DNA from: Pedobacter terrae
GTDB lineage: Bacteria; Bacteroidota; Bacteroidia; Sphingobacteriales; Sphingobacteriaceae
DNA: 64,000 bases
Direction: 5' to 3'
Assembly (NCBI RefSeq): GCF_900100705.1
Contig: NZ_FNCH01000017.1
Location: 47,447 to 111,446 of the forward strand
The translations under genes and the position numbers were made by a program. Each line of letters starts with the position of its first letter. Position 1 is the first letter of the stretch. The notes below the pieces were generated by a model, which was given only the letters and a program-made list of their open reading frames with translations, did no database searches and had not been told where the DNA came from. Positions 16,896 through 26,909 of this stretch are shown here, piece by piece.

Positions 16896-17558
16896 TTATT
16901 TAACCAAAGGCAATAGCTGATCAGCCACCAATTTATTTCCCGTTTCGTTTAAGTGTACCCGATCAACGGTTAAAATACCTTTTTCCTTATCCTCCGGATT
17001 ATTTTTTGCTTCATATTCCGAAAAAATCTTCCTTAAATCGCATACAGGAAGATTGTTTTTTGCCGCCAGCGCTCTAATTCCCTCTGCATATTTATTCAGA
17101 TCGGCATCTAACTCATTGGTACCATCTTTTTTCTCGCCAACAACCGATGGGGTAACCAATACTACTTTACTGCCCACACCCTGAATTTTATTAATTAAAG
17201 CCTGATAAAACTTTAAATATTTATCATAATCGGTTCCGGTATGAGATGATTGTTTATGCCACACATCATTAATGCCCACATAAATCACCACTAAATCTGG
17301 CTTCTTGTTTAATACATCATCTTCTAAACGCAGGTAAAGATCATAAACCTTATTACCACCAATACCTGCGCCAATGATATCGTATTTAGTAGAATCGAGC
17401 GATTTTTTGATCAGGGTTACATATCCGTTTTTTGAAACACCCTGTTGGGTAATGGAATCACCAAAAAAGATAATCCGTTTGGGTTTAAATGTCATTGAGG
17501 TTAATGCAATTAAGCAAAAGCTTAGTAAAATACTCGTTTTTATAACTGTTTTCATCAT
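16896..17558 (-). CDS. GDSL/SGNH-family secreted esterase
   Basis: This 220-residue protein has a signal peptide (about 1-23). All four SGNH blocks are visible: block I FFGDSITQ with Ser35, block II Gly near 67 (GIGGN), block III GIND with Asn97, and block V DRVH with Asp199 and His202. It fits lysophospholipase/acyl-esterase L1-like enzymes that act on lipids or on acetyl groups of carbohydrates. The substrate is not determinable. It is monocistronic. Confidence 0.9.
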   Translation of the reverse strand: MMKTVIKTSILLSFCLIALTSMTFKPKRIIFFGDSITQQGVSKNGYVTLIKKSLDSTKYDIIGAGIGGNKVYDLYLRLEDDVLNKKPDLVVIYVGINDVWHKQSSHTGTDYDKYLKFYQALINKIQGVGSKVVLVTPSVVGEKKDGTNELDADLNKYAEGIRALAAKNNLPVCDLRKIFSEYEAKNNPEDKEKGILTVDRVHLNETGNKLVADQLLPLVK

Positions 17559-17779
17559 GTATAATTGGTTAGGTTATTTTAAGCTGTGTTATTTTGATCA
17601 AAGAAAATAAATCTAAGGATTTTTTATAAACATAGTTCAAAGATTTCTCTCTGGAATATTCGGGACTGCGCTCCCGTCGGAGTAACGCTCGATTTTAAAC
17701 AAGTGGTGGAACCTGTTTCCTAAATCCTACAATTGGAAAGATCCTGAGTTCGATATCTTAAATAGCTTATCTTAAGTGA

Positions 17780-18721
17780 TTACTTAGCTTTTTCCAATTT
17801 ATAATCTTTATGTACGATTAGAAAACTTGCTCTTTCCTCCTTCTTGAAAGGATAATCCCAGTTACCCTGATAAGTAATTTTGGTCGGTAATTTATCGTCT
17901 CCGAAATAACCCATTTCTATATTCATCTGCACATCAAAATCAAACAACATATTGCTGTATTTCATGTCGACATAACGGCCAAGGATATTGAAATTCCGCT
18001 TGTCAAAAATCGTAACCAGTTCTTTGATCATGATACCATCTTTTGTCCAGCTGCTTAAATCAGGCTTAACGGAAACCTTAAAACGGTACACGGGGATAGA
18101 ATCAAGATAAGTACCGCTGGTAAAGCCATAATCATAATACTGGCGCATATTGGCCGAGAATATTTCAGTTTTATTTCCAATAAAAGGCACTTTTACCGGA
18201 CGGCCAGGATTAAAGATTAACGTTTTAAGCTTATCCTTATAACTTTCATTTGTTCCGCCTTTCCCATCAGGTTTGGGTGCATTAGGTACAAAATCAGTAT
18301 TATAAGCGTTCATAAAAATATAATCGAACATTTCTACAGTATACAACTGGTATTTTCCGTTTCTTTTATAAATTTTTCCGGTATCTTGTTTTACCAGATA
18401 CTCCATTTTATATGGACCACTATTGTTATGGCGAATTTTGCGATAAATTTTTCCATCCACCTTATTCTTTTTATCGTAGCTGTAAATCCTGTTTTCGGCA
18501 ATGAAAGTATAACGTTTCATATCTCTAAACGACTGATAAAAGGAAGTATCATACATCACCTTTCTGATAAACGTTTCTACATTCAACTTTTCGGCCTTAA
18601 TATTTACAGCAGAATCGAGTACAATCGTTTTAATGGTATCCGGATTAAAGCGGTTGATTTCTTGCGTAAAACCTTGACGAAAGAATGGAATTAATAATAA
18701 AAGCAGAAATATTTTTTTCAT
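17780..18721 (-). CDS. Conserved secreted protein of unknown function
   Basis: The family is not recognised. The 313-residue protein has a signal peptide (MKKIFLLLLLIPFFRQGFTQ). It is rich in Tyr, Lys, Asp and Phe with alternating strands, for example the stretch around residues 220-300 with MIKELVTIFDKRN and YSNMLFDFDVQMNIEMGY. That gives the look of a large periplasmic beta-sheet protein such as a LolA-like half barrel. It could bind lipids or a carbohydrate; that is a guess. It stands alone with about 118 bp upstream and 221 bp downstream. Confidence 0.6.
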   Translation of the reverse strand: MKKIFLLLLLIPFFRQGFTQEINRFNPDTIKTIVLDSAVNIKAEKLNVETFIRKVMYDTSFYQSFRDMKRYTFIAENRIYSYDKKNKVDGKIYRKIRHNNSGPYKMEYLVKQDTGKIYKRNGKYQLYTVEMFDYIFMNAYNTDFVPNAPKPDGKGGTNESYKDKLKTLIFNPGRPVKVPFIGNKTEIFSANMRQYYDYGFTSGTYLDSIPVYRFKVSVKPDLSSWTKDGIMIKELVTIFDKRNFNILGRYVDMKYSNMLFDFDVQMNIEMGYFGDDKLPTKITYQGNWDYPFKKEERASFLIVHKDYKLEKAK

Positions 18722-18839
18722 TTAAGATGGATATGTGTAATGGATGATTTAAGTTGGAGAACGTAAAACGGATGATAGAAGATAGATGATGAAATTGTAA
18801 CGTCTCCGTCACCCATCTTACCTATTTACATCTTCCCTC

Positions 18840-20024
18840 TTAATTACCTAATTGTTTTAAAGCAATATAAGCCATTAATCCGGTTGATATTTTCAAAGCA
18901 TCTTCATCGACATCAAATCTTGGCGTATGCACCGAGTATTGCGTATCTTTTGCTACGTTACCAGTACCTAAACGATAAAAACAGGCATCTGTTACCTGCG
19001 AGTAGAAAGAAAAATCTTCGGCAGCCATCCAAATATCTAAATCAACCACGTTTTCTTTACCTAAAAAATCTTCTGCAAAGCCTCTTGCATTTGCGGTTAG
19101 TTTTTCTTCGTTGATTAAAAATGGATATCCTCGGTGGATATCAAAATCGCAGCTTCCGCCCATACTTTCGGCAATACCTTCTGCCATTTTTTTCATGCGT
19201 TTGTGTGCTTCGTCTCGCCAGTTTTCATCTAAGGTTCTAAATGTACCTTCAATTTTTACCTCGTTAGGGATAATATTGGTTGCACCGTTGGCCGTTACTT
19301 TACCAAAAGACAGAACCGATGGAATACGCGGATCTGCATTGCGACTTACAATCTGCTGCAATGCAATAATGATATGTGAAGCAATTACAACAGGATCAAT
19401 ATTTTGATGAGGTTGTGCACCATGACCGCCTTTTCCGGTTACGGTAACATAAAGTTCGTCTGTAGAGGCCATGTAAATACCCGAACGGAAACCTACTTTA
19501 CCGGCATCAATTAAGGGCATTACATGCTGGCCAACAATATGATGCGGTTTTGGATTTTCAAGTACACCTTCTTTAATCATAATACTTGCTCCACCTGGTA
19601 AAAGTTCTTCAGCAGGCTGAAAAATCAGTTTAATGGTTCCACCGAAATCATCTTTCATTTGATTTAGGATATAAGCTGTTCCTAAAAGTGAAGAGGTATG
19701 CACATCATGTCCGCAGGCATGCATTACACCATGATTTTTGGAACGATAGGGCTTGTCGTTAGCTTCATGAATGGGTAATGCATCCATATCAGCACGTAGA
19801 GCAATAACTTTATCGGACGGCTTGTTGCCCTTAATTAAACCCACCACACCCGTATTGGCACAGTCGGTATATTCAATCCCCCATTTTTTTAATTTATCCT
19901 TGATAAACAGTGAAGTTTCGAATTCTTTGAAAGACAATTCGGGATTGGCATGAATATGTTGACGATAACCTACTACATCTTTAAAAATGTGAGCGGCCAG
20001 TTCCTGTACTTTATTTTTGATCAT
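18840..20024 (-). CDS. M20-family amidohydrolase (N-acyl-amino-acid / hippurate hydrolase type)
   Basis: This 394-residue cytoplasmic metallo-amidohydrolase has the family motif MHACGHDVH (101-109) with Cys/His ligands, PAEELLPGG near 168-176, the dimerisation lid with GKGGHGAQPHQ, and a C-terminal AAEDFSFY motif. Members remove N-acyl groups from amino acids or hydrolyse indole conjugates. There is no signal peptide. The gene overlaps the SPOR-protein gene by 14 bp, so the two are coupled. Confidence 0.92.
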   Translation of the reverse strand: MIKNKVQELAAHIFKDVVGYRQHIHANPELSFKEFETSLFIKDKLKKWGIEYTDCANTGVVGLIKGNKPSDKVIALRADMDALPIHEANDKPYRSKNHGVMHACGHDVHTSSLLGTAYILNQMKDDFGGTIKLIFQPAEELLPGGASIMIKEGVLENPKPHHIVGQHVMPLIDAGKVGFRSGIYMASTDELYVTVTGKGGHGAQPHQNIDPVVIASHIIIALQQIVSRNADPRIPSVLSFGKVTANGATNIIPNEVKIEGTFRTLDENWRDEAHKRMKKMAEGIAESMGGSCDFDIHRGYPFLINEEKLTANARGFAEDFLGKENVVDLDIWMAAEDFSFYSQVTDACFYRLGTGNVAKDTQYSVHTPRFDVDEDALKISTGLMAYIALKQLGN

Positions 20025-20454
20025 TGGTTGTTGTGGTATCTAAAGTTGGTGCATTTATTTTTTCCCTAAAAATAAAAAGTGTAGGGAAGGTTGGTCGGAG
20101 TTCGTTAATCAGGCGCTGAGCCTCTAATCGGCTCCTAAAATCGCCCACACGAACATAATAGTTGGGCTCTTTATAAGTAAGGTAAGTATTTAACTGAGGA
20201 TACATTCCTTTAAAACGTGCCTGTTGGTTAAAAACCTCGCGCCGGTCTGAGCCATAAAAAATCTGTACGCGGTAACCGTAGGATGAAACAATCGGCTTGC
20301 CTGGTTTTACCTCACCTGAAGATTTGTAAACCTCCAGCCGCTTGGCAATTAAACTATCTATTAAAGGGTCTTTTATAACAGTTACTTCGCCTTTCTGTGC
20401 AAAAGCAGTTATAGTAAGAAGCAGGCAGGATATAAAAGTTAATGTTGTTTTCAT
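20011..20454 (-). CDS. SPOR-domain secreted protein
   Basis: The start is the Met at 20454 that opens a signal peptide (MKTTLTFISCLLLTITAFAQ). An upstream Met at 20472 adds only six residues. The mature 125 residues hold a SPOR domain near 68-132 with SSYGYRVQIFYGSDR, PNYYVRVGDFRSRLEAQRL and FPTLFIFREKI. SPOR domains bind denuded glycan strands of septal peptidoglycan. The stop overlaps the start of the amidohydrolase gene. Confidence 0.85.
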   Translation of the reverse strand: MKTTLTFISCLLLTITAFAQKGEVTVIKDPLIDSLIAKRLEVYKSSGEVKPGKPIVSSYGYRVQIFYGSDRREVFNQQARFKGMYPQLNTYLTYKEPNYYVRVGDFRSRLEAQRLINELRPTFPTLFIFREKINAPTLDTTTTNDQK

Positions 20455-20472
20455 GGGCAAAATAATTGGCAT

Positions 20473-20824
20473 TTGATAAGCGGATGTATCTTCTCCATCT
20501 TCTTAACAACAAGAATGCCGAAATCGTTGCAAAAATCGGCATTCTTTATGGGTTAAGCAAATGGTTATGATTTGGGAGAAAATCTTAAAAATTCCGAAAC
20601 TCAAAAATTTATGCTTTTTTAATAAAATAGTTATTACAGGGGTTCAGTTCTGTAAAAAGAATTTGGGGTGACAGGCTACAATTATTCATTTTTAGCTAGA
20701 GTCTCCTCGTAACGTCATTTCGAGCGGAGTGCAATTTAGCCGAGAAATCTGTCTCGAAATAGATCTCTCCATTTCGTTACACTTCAGTCGAGATGACGAC
20801 CGGTTTATAAAAAATTGGAGGTAT
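20473..20824. repeat. Intergenic region with an 11-bp inverted repeat and a GTCATTTCGA repeat
   Basis: No gene was found here. An 11-bp perfect inverted repeat (20511-20521 with 20536-20546) lies upstream of the SPOR gene; no T tract follows it, so it is not a clear terminator. A long imperfect inverted repeat runs from CGTCATTTCGAGCGGAG at 20713 to GTCGAGATGACGA at 20800, a member of the dispersed GTCAT family. Confidence 0.7.
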
Positions 20825-21037
20825 TTATTCCCATTCGTTTCTAATACTATTTAACTGATCATCTACATCCGAGATTGGTTGTTTTTGCATTGAGCCCTTA
20901 TATTTTGAAATCAGATCGTTAATGGAGATATCCTGAGCACTAGAATCTTTTCTCAAACGAATGACTTTAAGTAACTCCAAATCTCTTAAAAGATCTAATG
21001 CTTTGTCATTTAAAATATCCAATGTTATAGTTCTCAT
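20825..21037 (-). CDS. Small antitoxin-like protein without a visible toxin partner
   Basis: I chose the Met at 21037 (70 residues), because MRTITLDILNDKALDLLRDL is a typical compact start. An upstream Met at 21088 adds hydrophobic residues with no support. The pattern is a short strand, an amphipathic helix with LLRDLELL, then a charged tail ending IRNEWE. It looks like the many small Bacteroidota antitoxin-type proteins. No RelE, PIN or other toxin gene is adjacent. The function is an inference only. Confidence 0.5.
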   Translation of the reverse strand: MRTITLDILNDKALDLLRDLELLKVIRLRKDSSAQDISINDLISKYKGSMQKQPISDVDDQLNSIRNEWE

Positions 21038-21149
21038 ACTCAAAAATACTATATATATATTGATGTCAAGACGTAAAGACGTCAGCATGTAAAAAGCCAG
21101 ATTCCTTACGGAAATCTGGCCTTAAGAATTATGACCATTAGGCAATTGA

Positions 21150-21527
21150 TTAATTCGCTTTCTTAGGTTCTAACGTAAATTCGTAAACTTTTGGGTCGTA
21201 TTTCATCATTGCACCTGTAGCAGCATCAATAATAAAACCTGGTAGAAATAGAAAATTTACCACAGATACTGCATTAAATGTGGTTTCCGGTTGGAATGTT
21301 TTGGTTTCGTAACCATCCAATTTTAAACTGATGGTTTGTCCGGTAAATCCTTTTTTTAAGGATACAGCCATTGGTGTAACGCCTGCTTTAATGCCGTCTA
21401 CTTCGATGGTAGCGGCTGGAGGATTGGAATTGATTTGAACGGTTTGTTTTGTACCCGTAAAAATAGTGGCGCAGCTAGATAGCAGCAGTGTCGCTGAAAC
21501 AGCGGCAATGTTTAAAACTCTTTTCAT
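21150..21527 (-). CDS. PEGA-domain lipoprotein
   Basis: The start is the Met at 21527, which begins a lipoprotein signal (MKRVLNIAAVSATLLLSSC, Cys at 19). The longer upstream reading is GT-rich leader DNA. The 125-residue product has a PEGA domain (TVQINSNPPAATIEVDGIKAG, then PMAVSLKKGFTGQTISLKLDGYE) and ends with a hydrophobic FLPGFIIDAATGAMMKYDP segment typical of a conserved Bacteroidota lipoprotein subfamily. PEGA modules are thought to mediate surface-layer or envelope interactions. It is monocistronic. Confidence 0.82.
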   Translation of the reverse strand: MKRVLNIAAVSATLLLSSCATIFTGTKQTVQINSNPPAATIEVDGIKAGVTPMAVSLKKGFTGQTISLKLDGYETKTFQPETTFNAVSVVNFLFLPGFIIDAATGAMMKYDPKVYEFTLEPKKAN

Positions 21528-21701
21528 TTGTGTGTTTTGTGTGTGTGTGTTTCCTACTCTTATGGCCTTTCGGTTACGCCCCGTTTTTAATGGTTGCCGG
21601 ACTCCATTTTTAAGTTTATTGATCAGTAAAAAATTGCCTACCAATTTCAAATTGACCGTCCATAAATATAACTGTTAATTTGAGAATTAAAAATTTAGTT
21701 A

Positions 21702-21730
21702 CAAAAAAAGCCTCAACATTTGTTGAGGCT
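21702..21730 (-). terminator. Rho-independent terminator of secA
   Basis: A 10-bp perfect stem with a 2-nt loop (21709-21730) is followed on the minus strand by seven T. It lies 24 bp past the secA stop codon. Confidence 0.9.
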
Positions 21731-21753
21731 TAGTAAAACACTGTAGATCTTGA

Positions 21754-24700
21754 TTATAAATTAGCTCCGTGACAGTTTTTGTATTTTTTACCGCTACCGC
21801 ATGGGCAAGGTTCGTTTCTACCAACCGTTGCTTCCTTGCGGATAGGTTGTAGCGGAACAGCTTCACGTGTATCGCCAAACTCAATTCCTGGCTCTTCCCT
21901 ACCAAACTCTTGTTTAGTAGTTTGCAGCTTTGGCTGTTTAACCGGAGCCGGTGCTTCTCTTACCTGATCTGGTTCTTGTTGTACCGGGATACCACCTTTA
22001 TATAAGAAACTCACTACTTCTTTATTCACTGCGTTAAGCATGTTTTTAAATAAGTTGAAAGCTTCCATTTTATAAATTACCAACGGATCTTTTTGCTCGT
22101 AAACCGCATTTTGTACCGATTGCTTCAAATCGTCCATTTCGCGTAAATGCTCTTTCCAGCTATCATCAATTAAAGCTAGAACGATGGTTTTTTCGAATGA
22201 ACGAACCACCTCTTTTCCTTTATTATCAATAGCTTTCTTTAAATCAACAGCTACCTGAATACCGCGGATGCCATCAGTAAACGGAACCACAATCTGTTCG
22301 ATATGCTCTCCGCGCTCTTCGTACACCTGGGTTAATACGGGCAGTGATTGCTGAATAATGGCTTCTGATTTACGTGCATAAAATGCCTCTGCTTCTTCAA
22401 ATAACTTTTCTGTTAACTGAGGAATACTGGTTGAAGAGAATTCTTTTTCGGTGATCTCCGTATCTAAAGAGAAGTTTTTAATTACTTCCAGTTTAAATCC
22501 GTCGTAATTTGCTTCTTGTTTATATTCGCTCACGATATCTTCAGCAACATCGAAAACCATATTGTTCATATCCACATCTAAACGTTCGCCAAATAAAGCA
22601 TTTTTACGTTTAGCATAAATTACGGTACGTTGCGAGTTCATCACATCATCGTACTCCAATAAACGTTTACGGATACCAAAGTTGTTTTCTTCTACTTTTT
22701 TCTGTGCACGCTCGATAGATTTGGTGATCATAGAGTGCTGGATCACCTCACCGTCTTCGATACCCATACGCACCATGATACTAGAAATACGCTCTGAACC
22801 AAATAAACGCATTAAATTATCTTCCAATGAAACGAAGAACTGTGAAGAGCCCGGATCACCCTGGCGACCTGCACGACCACGTAACTGTCTATCTACACGA
22901 CGTGATTCGTGACGCTCGGTACCTACAATAGCTAAACCACCAGCTTCTTTAACACCTGCACCCAGTTTAATATCGGTACCACGACCGGCCATATTGGTTG
23001 CAATGGTTACTGTTCCTGCCTGACCAGCTTCGGCAACGATATCGGCCTCTCTCTGGTGCATTTTAGCGTTCAATACATTATGTTTGATACCGCGGAGTTT
23101 AAGCATACGGCTTAATAACTCAGAAATCTCTACAGATGTGGTACCCACCAGTACCGGACGGCCAGCTTTTGGCTCCAACTGTCCTGTTTCTGGATTAACT
23201 GCAGGAATTAACGCCCCTTTAGCATCCAATTTAGGTACAGCTCTACCTGTTTGATCGTATTTAACAACCGGTTTACCGTCTTTCTGTTTTACATTACCTT
23301 CTTTATCTGTTTCATATTCTGTCTCGTAATGAGAATAAGGGAAAACCAGGTATTGTATTTCTGCAGCGACAGCATTATATTTCTCACGAACGGTACGGTA
23401 AACGTAATCCTGCTCATCAATCCTCGAAATATTTCTATTGGTTGGAATTTCTACGACATCCAATTTATAGATCGACCAAAACTCGCCAGCTTCTGTAGTT
23501 GCAGTACCCGTCATACCGCAAAGTTTGTGGTACATACGGAAATAGTTCTGTAAGGTTACGGTTGCATAAGTTTGGGTCGCATCTTCAACCTTTACATTTT
23601 CCTTAGCCTCAATTGCCTGGTGTAAACCATCAGAGTAACGGCGGCCATCCATAATACGACCTGTTTGCTCATCAACAATTTTGATTTTTCCTTCATCGAT
23701 GATGTATTCCACATCAATTTCAAATAAGGTATATGCTTTTAATAATTGGTTAACCGAGTGAATGCGTTCTGCTTTAACAGAGTAATCGCGCATTAAAGCA
23801 TCTTTCTGCACAACCTTTTCTTCTAAAGGAAGATCAGATTTTTCAAGCTCTGCAATCTCAGTACCTACATCTGGCAGTACGAAGAAATGAGGATCTTCAC
23901 CCGATTGGGTAATCAGTTCAATACCTTTTTCAGTTAATTCAACCTGATTATTCTTCTCATCGATATAGAAATACAATTCAGAATCTACCTTTGGCATATT
24001 CTTAGATTGATCTGCCATGTAGTGGTTTTCAGTTTTTAACAACAAACCACGAATACCGGTTTCACTTAAAAATTTAATTAAAGCTTTGTTTTTTGGCAAA
24101 CCACGGTATGCACGCAATAAGGCTAAACCACCTTCTCCTTCTTCGGTTCCGCTGTTGCCTGCATTAATTAATTTTTTAGCCTCGTTTAATGCTTGTGTTA
24201 CATAAGCTTTTTGTTCATTAACCAAGCGCTCAATACGTGGTTTTAACTCATAAAACTCATGCTCATCGCCACGTGGAATCGGACCAGAAATAATTAAAGG
24301 GGTACGGGCATCATCAATTAAAACCGAATCGACCTCATCCACCATTGCAAAATGCAGTTTGCGCTGTACCAATTGATCTGGTGTTTGCGACATATTGTCA
24401 CGCAGGTAATCGAAACCGAACTCATTATTGGTTCCGTAAGTAATATCTGCGGCATAAGCTTTTCTTCTTTCTTCAGAATTTGGCTCATGTTTATCAATAC
24501 AATCAACGCTTAAACCATGGAATTCGAATAAGGGGCCGTTCCACTCACTATCACGACGAGCCAGGTAATCATTCACCGTTACAATGTGTACACCTTGACC
24601 AGCAAGTGCATTCAAATAAGCCGGCAAGGTACTTACCAGGGTTTTACCTTCACCAGTAGCCATTTCGGCAATTTTACCGCTATGCAATACAATACCACCA

Positions 24701-25230
24701 ATCAACTGTACATCATAATGTACCATGTTCCAGGCCACCTCTGTTCCGGCAGCATCCCATTTATTAGCCCATTGTGCTTTATCACCAACAATTTTAACAT
24801 TGTTTTTTCTTGCAGCATAATCTCTATCAAACTGGGTTGCGGTAACTTCTAGATAATCGTTTTCGCTTAAACGGCGTGAAGTTTCTTTAATTACAGCAAA
24901 AGCTTCTGGAAGGATTTCCAAAAGTACTTTTTCCAGTTCGGTATCACGATCTTTACCTAAGATATCAACCTGATCGTAAATGGCTGTTTTTTCGTGAAGA
25001 TCTAATTCTTCGCTCTCTGCTTCAGCTTTTAAAGCTGCAATTTTTCCATCAATCTCTGTTAAGAAATCAGAAATCCTGCTTTTAAATTCTATGGTTTTAC
25101 CACGTAATTCGTCGTTGCTTAATACAGACAGCTTACTGTATTGCTCGTTAATTTTGACAACCAATGGCTGAATAGCCTTTATATCTCTTTCTGATTTACT
25201 TCCGAAAATCTTCGCTAAAAATCCTAACAT
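21754..25230 (-). CDS. secA: Preprotein translocase ATPase SecA
   Basis: This 1158-residue motor drives unfolded preproteins through SecYEG. Visible elements are the Walker A region GEGKTLVSTLPAY, DEVDSVLIDDARTPLIISG, the NMAGRGTDIKLG and QLRGRAGRQGDPG helicase motifs, and the C-terminal zinc SEC-C motif CPCGSGKKYKNCHG. It is longer than E. coli SecA (901), as usual for Bacteroidota. The extra length includes an insert with a TDKEGNVKQKDGKP stretch inside the helicase half. It is a single gene with its own terminator. Confidence 0.98.
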   Translation of the reverse strand: MLGFLAKIFGSKSERDIKAIQPLVVKINEQYSKLSVLSNDELRGKTIEFKSRISDFLTEIDGKIAALKAEAESEELDLHEKTAIYDQVDILGKDRDTELEKVLLEILPEAFAVIKETSRRLSENDYLEVTATQFDRDYAARKNNVKIVGDKAQWANKWDAAGTEVAWNMVHYDVQLIGGIVLHSGKIAEMATGEGKTLVSTLPAYLNALAGQGVHIVTVNDYLARRDSEWNGPLFEFHGLSVDCIDKHEPNSEERRKAYAADITYGTNNEFGFDYLRDNMSQTPDQLVQRKLHFAMVDEVDSVLIDDARTPLIISGPIPRGDEHEFYELKPRIERLVNEQKAYVTQALNEAKKLINAGNSGTEEGEGGLALLRAYRGLPKNKALIKFLSETGIRGLLLKTENHYMADQSKNMPKVDSELYFYIDEKNNQVELTEKGIELITQSGEDPHFFVLPDVGTEIAELEKSDLPLEEKVVQKDALMRDYSVKAERIHSVNQLLKAYTLFEIDVEYIIDEGKIKIVDEQTGRIMDGRRYSDGLHQAIEAKENVKVEDATQTYATVTLQNYFRMYHKLCGMTGTATTEAGEFWSIYKLDVVEIPTNRNISRIDEQDYVYRTVREKYNAVAAEIQYLVFPYSHYETEYETDKEGNVKQKDGKPVVKYDQTGRAVPKLDAKGALIPAVNPETGQLEPKAGRPVLVGTTSVEISELLSRMLKLRGIKHNVLNAKMHQREADIVAEAGQAGTVTIATNMAGRGTDIKLGAGVKEAGGLAIVGTERHESRRVDRQLRGRAGRQGDPGSSQFFVSLEDNLMRLFGSERISSIMVRMGIEDGEVIQHSMITKSIERAQKKVEENNFGIRKRLLEYDDVMNSQRTVIYAKRKNALFGERLDVDMNNMVFDVAEDIVSEYKQEANYDGFKLEVIKNFSLDTEITEKEFSSTSIPQLTEKLFEEAEAFYARKSEAIIQQSLPVLTQVYEERGEHIEQIVVPFTDGIRGIQVAVDLKKAIDNKGKEVVRSFEKTIVLALIDDSWKEHLREMDDLKQSVQNAVYEQKDPLVIYKMEAFNLFKNMLNAVNKEVVSFLYKGGIPVQQEPDQVREAPAPVKQPKLQTTKQEFGREEPGIEFGDTREAVPLQPIRKEATVGRNEPCPCGSGKKYKNCHGANL

Positions 25231-25365
25231 TATATTTTAAATTGTATTTTATTATTAAAAAATGGGTGTGTTACAACAACCAAGCCATTGTCAGCGCTAA
25301 GTCAGTTTGACAGTTGTTGGTGTATTGGGGCTTAAATCTTAAAAGATTTTTAAAGAGAAAGAGAA

Positions 25366-25665
25366 CTAGGGACTATTGTTCTTTGGTTTTTTTCTGATGG
25401 TTAAATCAGCAATTACCTGGTCTGCATTTACGTATTTAGCAACTTTTATTGGAGCTTGCGTTCCAATTAGGGCTAATTTGGTGTATGATAATAAATAAGG
25501 ATTACGGTCTTCGTTTAGCTGAACAGAGGTCTTGCCGCACGCATTTACACAAATGTTATGCTCGCTACAGTACTCGTTTAATATCTTTAGTCCCTCAACA
25601 CGTTCGGCTTTTGCCAAATGTGTTAAGCTAAAAAAGACAAGTGATATGGTAACGAGGTGTTTCAT
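25366..25665 (-). CDS. Small secreted protein of unknown function
   Basis: The start is the Met at 25665 that gives a signal peptide (MKHLVTISLVFFSLTHLAKA). An upstream Met at 25734 adds 23 residues that hide the signal. The 99-residue product has three Cys in its first half (EYCSEHNICVNACGK) and a basic tail. The family is not recognised. It sits alone between secA and the DUF2027-Smr gene. Confidence 0.5.
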   Translation of the reverse strand: MKHLVTISLVFFSLTHLAKAERVEGLKILNEYCSEHNICVNACGKTSVQLNEDRNPYLLSYTKLALIGTQAPIKVAKYVNADQVIADLTIRKKPKNNSP

Positions 25666-25781
25666 TAATTGCGGCAAAGCTAGTTTTAATCTTTTATAAA
25701 AAGAAATTACATAGCTGCAAAAAGCGTACCTCAATCTTTCTGTCTTCTGAATGCAGGGAGAATCTTTAATTCACCGGGTTA

Positions 25782-25807
25782 GATTCTGAAACAAGTTCAG
25801 TATGAGG
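25782..25807. repeat. Short CTGAAACAAGTTCAG hairpin copy
   Basis: ATTCTGAAACAAGTTCAGTATGA lies in the gap before the DUF2027 gene. It is one arm of the dispersed CGTCATnCTGAACnnGTTTCAG family seen at 29.45 kb and 44.4 kb. Confidence 0.65.
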
Positions 25808-25854
25808 GATCGCATGCAAAAGATTCTCCTCCATCCTATATCTTCCCTCTTCCA

Positions 25855-26808
25855 TCATTTAAAAACGACTTCCGTAGCCCCATAACCAAACTTTTCTTTT
25901 CTGGCATCCATATATGTTTTTACGTGGGGGTTTTTGCTGATCAGTTTATGGATTTTATCTCTTAAAGTACCATTTCCCGAACCGTGAATGAAGACAATTT
26001 TATCAAAATGATGTACAACCGCAGCATCCATAGCCGTTTGAAAATGATTAATCTGTATCTGCAGCATTTCATCGGCTTCTAAAAAATGATGATCATCTCT
26101 TAGTTTTTCGATGTGCAGATCAATTTCTTTTTGGGGGGCTTCAACTGTTCTCTTTTCCTCTGACGACTTAAAGAAACTTTCCTTTAATTTCTGCGCATCA
26201 ATGGTTACCGGCACAAGATCATCTAATCGGATCAACCAACCTTTATTTCTCAATTGAGGCAATTCTTTTTGTTCGATACTAAAATCTTTTGCCCTGAACT
26301 TTTTATGGATCACCAATGGATCAATAGGTTTTACATCAGCTTTGCTAAATACCAAAACCTGAAAATTAAATTCCGGCCAAAGGTCAAGATCAGCCAAGGA
26401 AGCTGAATAAACCAAAATAGAACCGTAAGATTCAATTATTCCATGAAAAGCACCCGCATATTTTCCTTTACGCGCAGTGGTTAGGCTTACCAATAAAATA
26501 TTTGGAGAATGGTTTTGGAGATGGAAATGCACCACATTACCTGCCTTATCATCGGTAGCAACGGCTATATAAATACCATTTTCGATTTTGTTAACGCTTG
26601 GAATATTCACCTGAATGGGTTTAGGCGCATCCAATTCTTCAGCAACTACACCATGACCATGCACAGAGGTTAAATTACTCACCGAAACAGGTATCTCGAA
26701 ACCATCTTCATCGGTAACACCTAAAGTTTGCGCATCAATAATTTTAGTTACATAACCTTCACGTTTTTCATCAACAAAACGCACAAAATCTCCCAGTTTA
26801 AATTTCAT
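25855..26808 (-). CDS. DUF2027 plus Smr-domain protein
   Basis: I take the Met at 26808 (MKFKLGDFVRFVDEKREGYV) as the start. A Met 33 bp upstream lies in a CCCCTAAA-type repeat and adds nothing conserved. The 317 residues have an N-terminal DUF2027 module (about 1-60, an SH3-like KOW region), a middle beta-rich domain (about 80-190), and a C-terminal Smr endonuclease-like domain with VFIHGSGNGTLRDKIHKL near 275. Smr domains are nicking or RNA-cleaving enzymes. It lies downstream of rsgA, hinting at a ribosome-related job (inference). Confidence 0.88.
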   Translation of the reverse strand: MKFKLGDFVRFVDEKREGYVTKIIDAQTLGVTDEDGFEIPVSVSNLTSVHGHGVVAEELDAPKPIQVNIPSVNKIENGIYIAVATDDKAGNVVHFHLQNHSPNILLVSLTTARKGKYAGAFHGIIESYGSILVYSASLADLDLWPEFNFQVLVFSKADVKPIDPLVIHKKFRAKDFSIEQKELPQLRNKGWLIRLDDLVPVTIDAQKLKESFFKSSEEKRTVEAPQKEIDLHIEKLRDDHHFLEADEMLQIQINHFQTAMDAAVVHHFDKIVFIHGSGNGTLRDKIHKLISKNPHVKTYMDARKEKFGYGATEVVFK

Positions 26809-26909
26809 AACCCCTAAATCCCCTAAAGGGGACATCTCCATATTATTTATTAAAATTATCTTATTTCCAATTTTAGCCTCTCATTCAACTCCCCTTCAAG
26901 GGCTGGGGG

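Noticed and set aside
20511..20546. Inverted repeat as a terminator
   Set aside because: Stem is perfect but neither strand has a following T tract.
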